Positions 6,340 through 8,477 of a stretch of DNA of 8,477 bases are shown piece after piece. Source of the stretch: an uncultured bacterium. GTDB taxonomy: Bacteria; Patescibacteriota; Minisyncoccia; Moranbacterales; GWC2-37-73. The stretch spans positions 1-8,477 of the forward strand of contig CAIJXA010000125.1 in the NCBI GenBank assembly GCA_903824515.1, given 5' to 3'. The notes beneath the pieces are model-generated. The model had not been told where the DNA came from and ran no database searches. It was given only the letters and a program-made list of their open reading frames with translations. A program made the translations under genes and the position numbers. The number at the start of each line of letters is the position of its first letter. Position 1 is the first letter of the stretch.

Positions 6340-7449
6340 TTATTCACTCAAATCTGAAAATTTTGAAATATTGAGCAAAATTCCAACCGCTGCCATCAAA
6401 AAAATAATTGAAGTTCCTCCATAGCTGATAAACGGTAGCGGAATGCCAGTAAATGGAACCAGGGCAATATTAGCACCGATATTGATAAAGGCCTGCATGA
6501 TTATCCAAGTTGTGATGCCAGTTGCCACGAGGCGACCAAAAACATCCGGGGCATTTTTGGCGACTCGGAAACCTCGCATAGCAAAAACCACAAAGAGTAA
6601 AATCAGTGCTATGCTGCCAATTAAACCCAATTCTTCGCCAATCACTGCAAAGATTGAATCCCCAACAGGCTCAGGCAAATAGTTGAATTTCTGGCGACTA
6701 TGACCAAGTCCAAGTCCCAAAAATCCACCACTGCCAACTGCCAACAAGGCTTGACTGATCTGATATCCGATTCCCTTGGGGTCAGCGCCGGGATCCAAAA
6801 ATGAAGAAATTCTGTCAAAACGATAGGGCTCCAATTTGACCAAAAGCCACAAGGTAAAAGTCCCAAGTGACCCCATCACGGCCAAATGTTTCAGCTTGGC
6901 ACCTGAAACAAAAAAGATTGCAAAAGAAGTCAGAATAATCACAAAAAGGGTCCCCATATCCGGTTGTTTGATAATCAAAAATCCAATCAAGCCCATGATT
7001 CCCAAAAATGGCAACAAACCCTCCATTACATCTTTGATTTTTTGAGAACCCTTGCTTTCAAACCAAGCAGCTAAATAGATAATGATTACTAATTTCGCCA
7101 TTTCTGAAGGTTGAAATGAAAATGGTCCAAGTTGAATCCAACGACTGGCGCCATAAACCCTTGAGCCCACCCCCGGTACAAACACAAACATCAGCAAAAT
7201 AATCGATGCCAAAAAAAACGGCACCGCAAATTTTTTCCAAAAACGATAATCAATTTTTTGAAAAAAATATAGCACAAAAAAACCAGGCAAGACTCCGTAA
7301 AAAAGTTGATGCTTGAAAAAATAATAACCATCTCCAAAACGAGTCTGGGAATATATAACGCCCGCGCTTGCAATCATTATCAAGCCAAAAGCCAATAGCG
7401 CTAGGACAGTAAACAATAAGGTTTTATCTGGTTGTTTCTCATTATTCAT
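6340..7449 (-). CDS. ftsW: SEDS-family peptidoglycan glycosyltransferase (FtsW)
   Basis: FtsW polymerises lipid II into glycan strands at the septum together with a class B penicillin-binding protein. The 369-residue protein is polytopic with about ten membrane helices. SEDS motifs are GASRWI (100-105), QPSEMAKL (113-120), KQPDMGT (161-167), the long loop with QALLAVGSGGFLGLGLG (233-249), LPEPVGDSIFAVIGEELG (258-275) and PFTGIPLPFISYGGTS (332-347). Asp264 in the DSIFAVIGEELG string matches the catalytic aspartate of the family. RodA is the main alternative; the position next to murG and murC favours FtsW. The start ATG at 7449 is the only in-frame ATG before the first helix and has no Shine-Dalgarno site. 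Confidence 0.93.
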   Translation of the reverse strand: MNNEKQPDKTLLFTVLALLAFGLIMIASAGVIYSQTRFGDGYYFFKHQLFYGVLPGFFVLYFFQKIDYRFWKKFAVPFFLASIILLMFVFVPGVGSRVYGASRWIQLGPFSFQPSEMAKLVIIIYLAAWFESKGSQKIKDVMEGLLPFLGIMGLIGFLIIKQPDMGTLFVIILTSFAIFFVSGAKLKHLAVMGSLGTFTLWLLVKLEPYRFDRISSFLDPGADPKGIGYQISQALLAVGSGGFLGLGLGHSRQKFNYLPEPVGDSIFAVIGEELGLIGSIALILLFVVFAMRGFRVAKNAPDVFGRLVATGITTWIIMQAFINIGANIALVPFTGIPLPFISYGGTSIIFLMAAVGILLNISKFSDLSE

Positions 7450-7455
7450 AACCGA

Positions 7456-7553
7456 TACGAAACTACGAATTAAATACGAATCTACAAATGCAAGAACCTA
7501 CATAATTACAAAATTTTACAAAATTACGAAAGTACAAAAAAATGCTACAATTT
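7456..7553. repeat. 8-bp-period TAC(G/A)AA array upstream of ftsW
   Basis: TACGAAAC, TACGAATC, TACAAATG, TACATAAT, TACAAAAT, TACGAAAG and TACAAAAA units begin at 7456, 7464, 7475, 7483, 7499, 7507, 7517, 7525 and 7533, mostly 8 bases apart with two longer steps. The style recurs at 4726-4790. The array would form the untranslated leader of ftsW if transcription starts upstream of it. Confidence 0.75.
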
Positions 7554-7574
7554 TTCGTATTTTTGTAATTTTGT
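7518..7574. repeat. Inverted repeat in the trmD-ftsW spacer
   Basis: ACAAAATTAC (7518-7527) is matched exactly by GTAATTTTGT (7565-7574); extending the arms to about 17-18 bases adds only two mismatches, both of the G/A kind. The loop would be about 22 bases. It could fold in the ftsW leader on the minus strand. It is not followed by a U-run that would mark a terminator. Confidence 0.6.
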
Positions 7575-7809
7575 ATATTATTTGTACTTTTATAGAAATA
7601 TTCTAATAAGCTAACACCTATTAAGCTAATTCCTTGAAATTTTCTTTCTTCCTTGTCAATTCAATATCTCCGACTTGAACTGCACTGTTCTTATTTATAT
7701 CACCACTATAACTTTGATTTGGCTCATGAATACCAAGCTAGCGTCTTAACAATATAATATCCTTATTCACACATTCGTATTTTTCGTAATTCGTAGTGAA
7801 GATCACAAT
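7575..7809. other. Remaining trmD-ftsW spacer, no supported gene
   Basis: This stretch holds a 15-bp-spaced direct repeat (TAATAAGCTAA at 7604-7614 and TATTAAGCTAA at 7619-7629) and TACGAAT-like units near 7773-7797, next to the end of trmD. A minus-strand frame of 38 codons (7737-7621) is open but has no start codon. TTGACA occurs on the minus strand near 7653-7658, with no -10 box at the right distance. I see no RNA gene or terminator. Confidence 0.5.
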
Positions 7810-8475
7810 CTAATTCCCACTCCTGGCATTATTTTCCCGCCATTTTTCAATCTCTTTGTGATTGCCACTGAGCAATACCTCGGGAACCTTCCAACCATTG
7901 AACTGCTCTGGCTTGGTGTATTGGCCGTGTTCAAGATAGCCCGCTTGGCTATGCGATTCATGCACTGCGCTTTCCTCGTTGCCAAGCACGCCAGACAGCA
8001 AACGAGTCACACTGTCGACAACCAACATCGCTGGAATTTCGCCACCAGTCAGCACGAAATCTCCGATTGAAATTTCTTCATCTATCAAGTTTTGCGCCAC
8101 TCTTTCATCCACGCCCTCATAACGCCCACAAATCAAAATCAACTGATTATACTTTGCCAACCTTTCCGCATCTTTTTGAGTGTATCGCCTACCCTTCGCT
8201 GAAAAAAGTATCGTTCGCATGGATGGCTGATTGCTGATGACTGATGACTTTTTAATTGCATTTATGCAATTAAAAATTGGTTCAACTCGCATCACCATTC
8301 CCGCTCCTCCACCATAGGGAGTGTCGTCAACATTCCGATGCTTATTCTCAGTATAATCTCTCAGATTATGTGTCTCGATTTCGATAGCACCGCTTTCCTT
8401 GGCACGTTTAATAATCGACTCGCCAAAATAGCTATCGAAAATCTCAGGGAAAATTGTCAGGATGTCAAATCGCAT
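7810..8475 (-). CDS. trmD: tRNA (guanine-37-N1)-methyltransferase
   Basis: TrmD uses S-adenosylmethionine to methylate N1 of G37 next to the anticodon, which prevents +1 frameshifting. The 221-residue protein is complete and of usual length, a SPOUT fold with a trefoil knot. Motifs are MRFDILTIFPE (1-11), GGGAGMVM (55-62), LILICGRYEGVDER (112-125), SIGDFVLTGGE (136-146), VTRLLSGVLG (156-165) with the conserved Arg158, YTKPE (186-190) and VPEVLLSGNH (197-206). The aspartate used as base in characterised TrmD enzymes appears as Glu173 by my alignment. Residues 67-86 are encoded by a hairpin and a heptamer tract. The ATG lies two bases from the window edge, so upstream signals cannot be seen. 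trmD usually sits with rpsP, rimM and rplS; here its downstream neighbour is ftsW. Confidence 0.97.
   Translation of the reverse strand: MRFDILTIFPEIFDSYFGESIIKRAKESGAIEIETHNLRDYTENKHRNVDDTPYGGGAGMVMRVEPIFNCINAIKKSSVISNQPSMRTILFSAKGRRYTQKDAERLAKYNQLILICGRYEGVDERVAQNLIDEEISIGDFVLTGGEIPAMLVVDSVTRLLSGVLGNEESAVHESHSQAGYLEHGQYTKPEQFNGWKVPEVLLSGNHKEIEKWRENNARSGN
8219..8247 (-). repeat. Heptamer tract inside trmD
   Basis: On the plus strand CTGATGA occurs twice in tandem (8234-8247), preceded by CTGATTG (8227-8233) and ATGGATGG (8219-8226). It encodes roughly residues 77-86 (SSVISNQPSM), the loop before the strand TILFSAKGR, a position where TrmD proteins vary in length. Same period as the murC tract, different unit. 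Confidence 0.7.
8249..8276. repeat. 28-bp hairpin-forming inverted repeat inside trmD
   Basis: TTTTTAATTGCAT (8249-8261) and ATGCAATTAAAAA (8264-8276) are exact complements around a TT loop, giving a 13-bp stem. It encodes residues 67-76 (IFNCINAIKK). It abuts the heptamer tract with one base between. This is unusual inside a conserved coding region and could be part of the same inserted sequence, or a chance result of AT-rich codons. Confidence 0.75.
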
Positions 8476-8477
8476 AA

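Noticed and set aside
3234..7553. CRISPR array
   Set aside because: Units are 7-8 bp and degenerate with no spacer of 25-40 bp, and there are no cas genes.
1442..8475. UGA recoding to glycine, as in some CPR lineages
   Set aside because: Glycines in the conserved motifs are all encoded by normal codons and no in-frame TGA is needed; the five visible stops are TAA or TAG.

Overview
The window carries six genes, all on the minus strand, so they are read from high to low coordinates: trmD, ftsW, murG, murC, a GT-C membrane glycosyltransferase, and a DUF4143-type AAA ATPase that runs off the left edge. No plus-strand gene is supported. The DNA is AT-rich. Features that suggest a Candidate Phyla Radiation bacterium (Parcubacteria-like, possibly Moranbacteria-like) are compact single-copy housekeeping proteins, cell-wall genes separated by repeat-filled spacers, scarce Shine-Dalgarno sites, and a DUF4143 ATPase. 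This placement is inference from general style, not from a marker search. The five visible stop codons are TAA or TAG, and the conserved genes have no in-frame TGA, so the standard bacterial code fits and the UGA=Gly recoding of some CPR lineages does not.

Layout from the right: trmD (8475-7810) makes m1G37 in tRNA. A 360-bp spacer follows. Next come three peptidoglycan genes in the order ftsW (7449-6340), murG (6071-4962) and murC (4682-3249). MurC makes UDP-MurNAc-L-Ala in the cytosol, MurG completes lipid II on the inner face of the membrane, and FtsW polymerises lipid II at the septum. This is a fragment of a dcw-type division and cell-wall cluster. The next gene (2980-1442) is a polytopic glycosyltransferase that probably uses a polyprenyl-phosphate sugar on the outer face of the membrane. 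The last (1287 to the left edge) is a stand-alone ATPase with its own palindrome-covered promoter, probably an independent accessory gene.

The most unusual content is non-coding. Every spacer between trmD and the glycosyltransferase holds degenerate tandem repeats with a 7- or 8-bp period, each locus with its own consensus. The two spacers flanking murC share a composite cassette in the same order and orientation: a 25-bp repeat, a hairpin-bearing element of about 100-130 bp, and an octamer array at the preceding gene's stop codon. The same style of repeat also lies inside genes. An 84-bp heptameric tract sits in frame in murC, a heptamer tract next to a 13-bp-stem hairpin lies in trmD, and an octamer array supplies the last residues and stop codon of murC. 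This looks like a short-period repeat process acting across the locus and tolerated at permissive protein loops. No CRISPR array, tRNA, rRNA or insertion sequence was seen.
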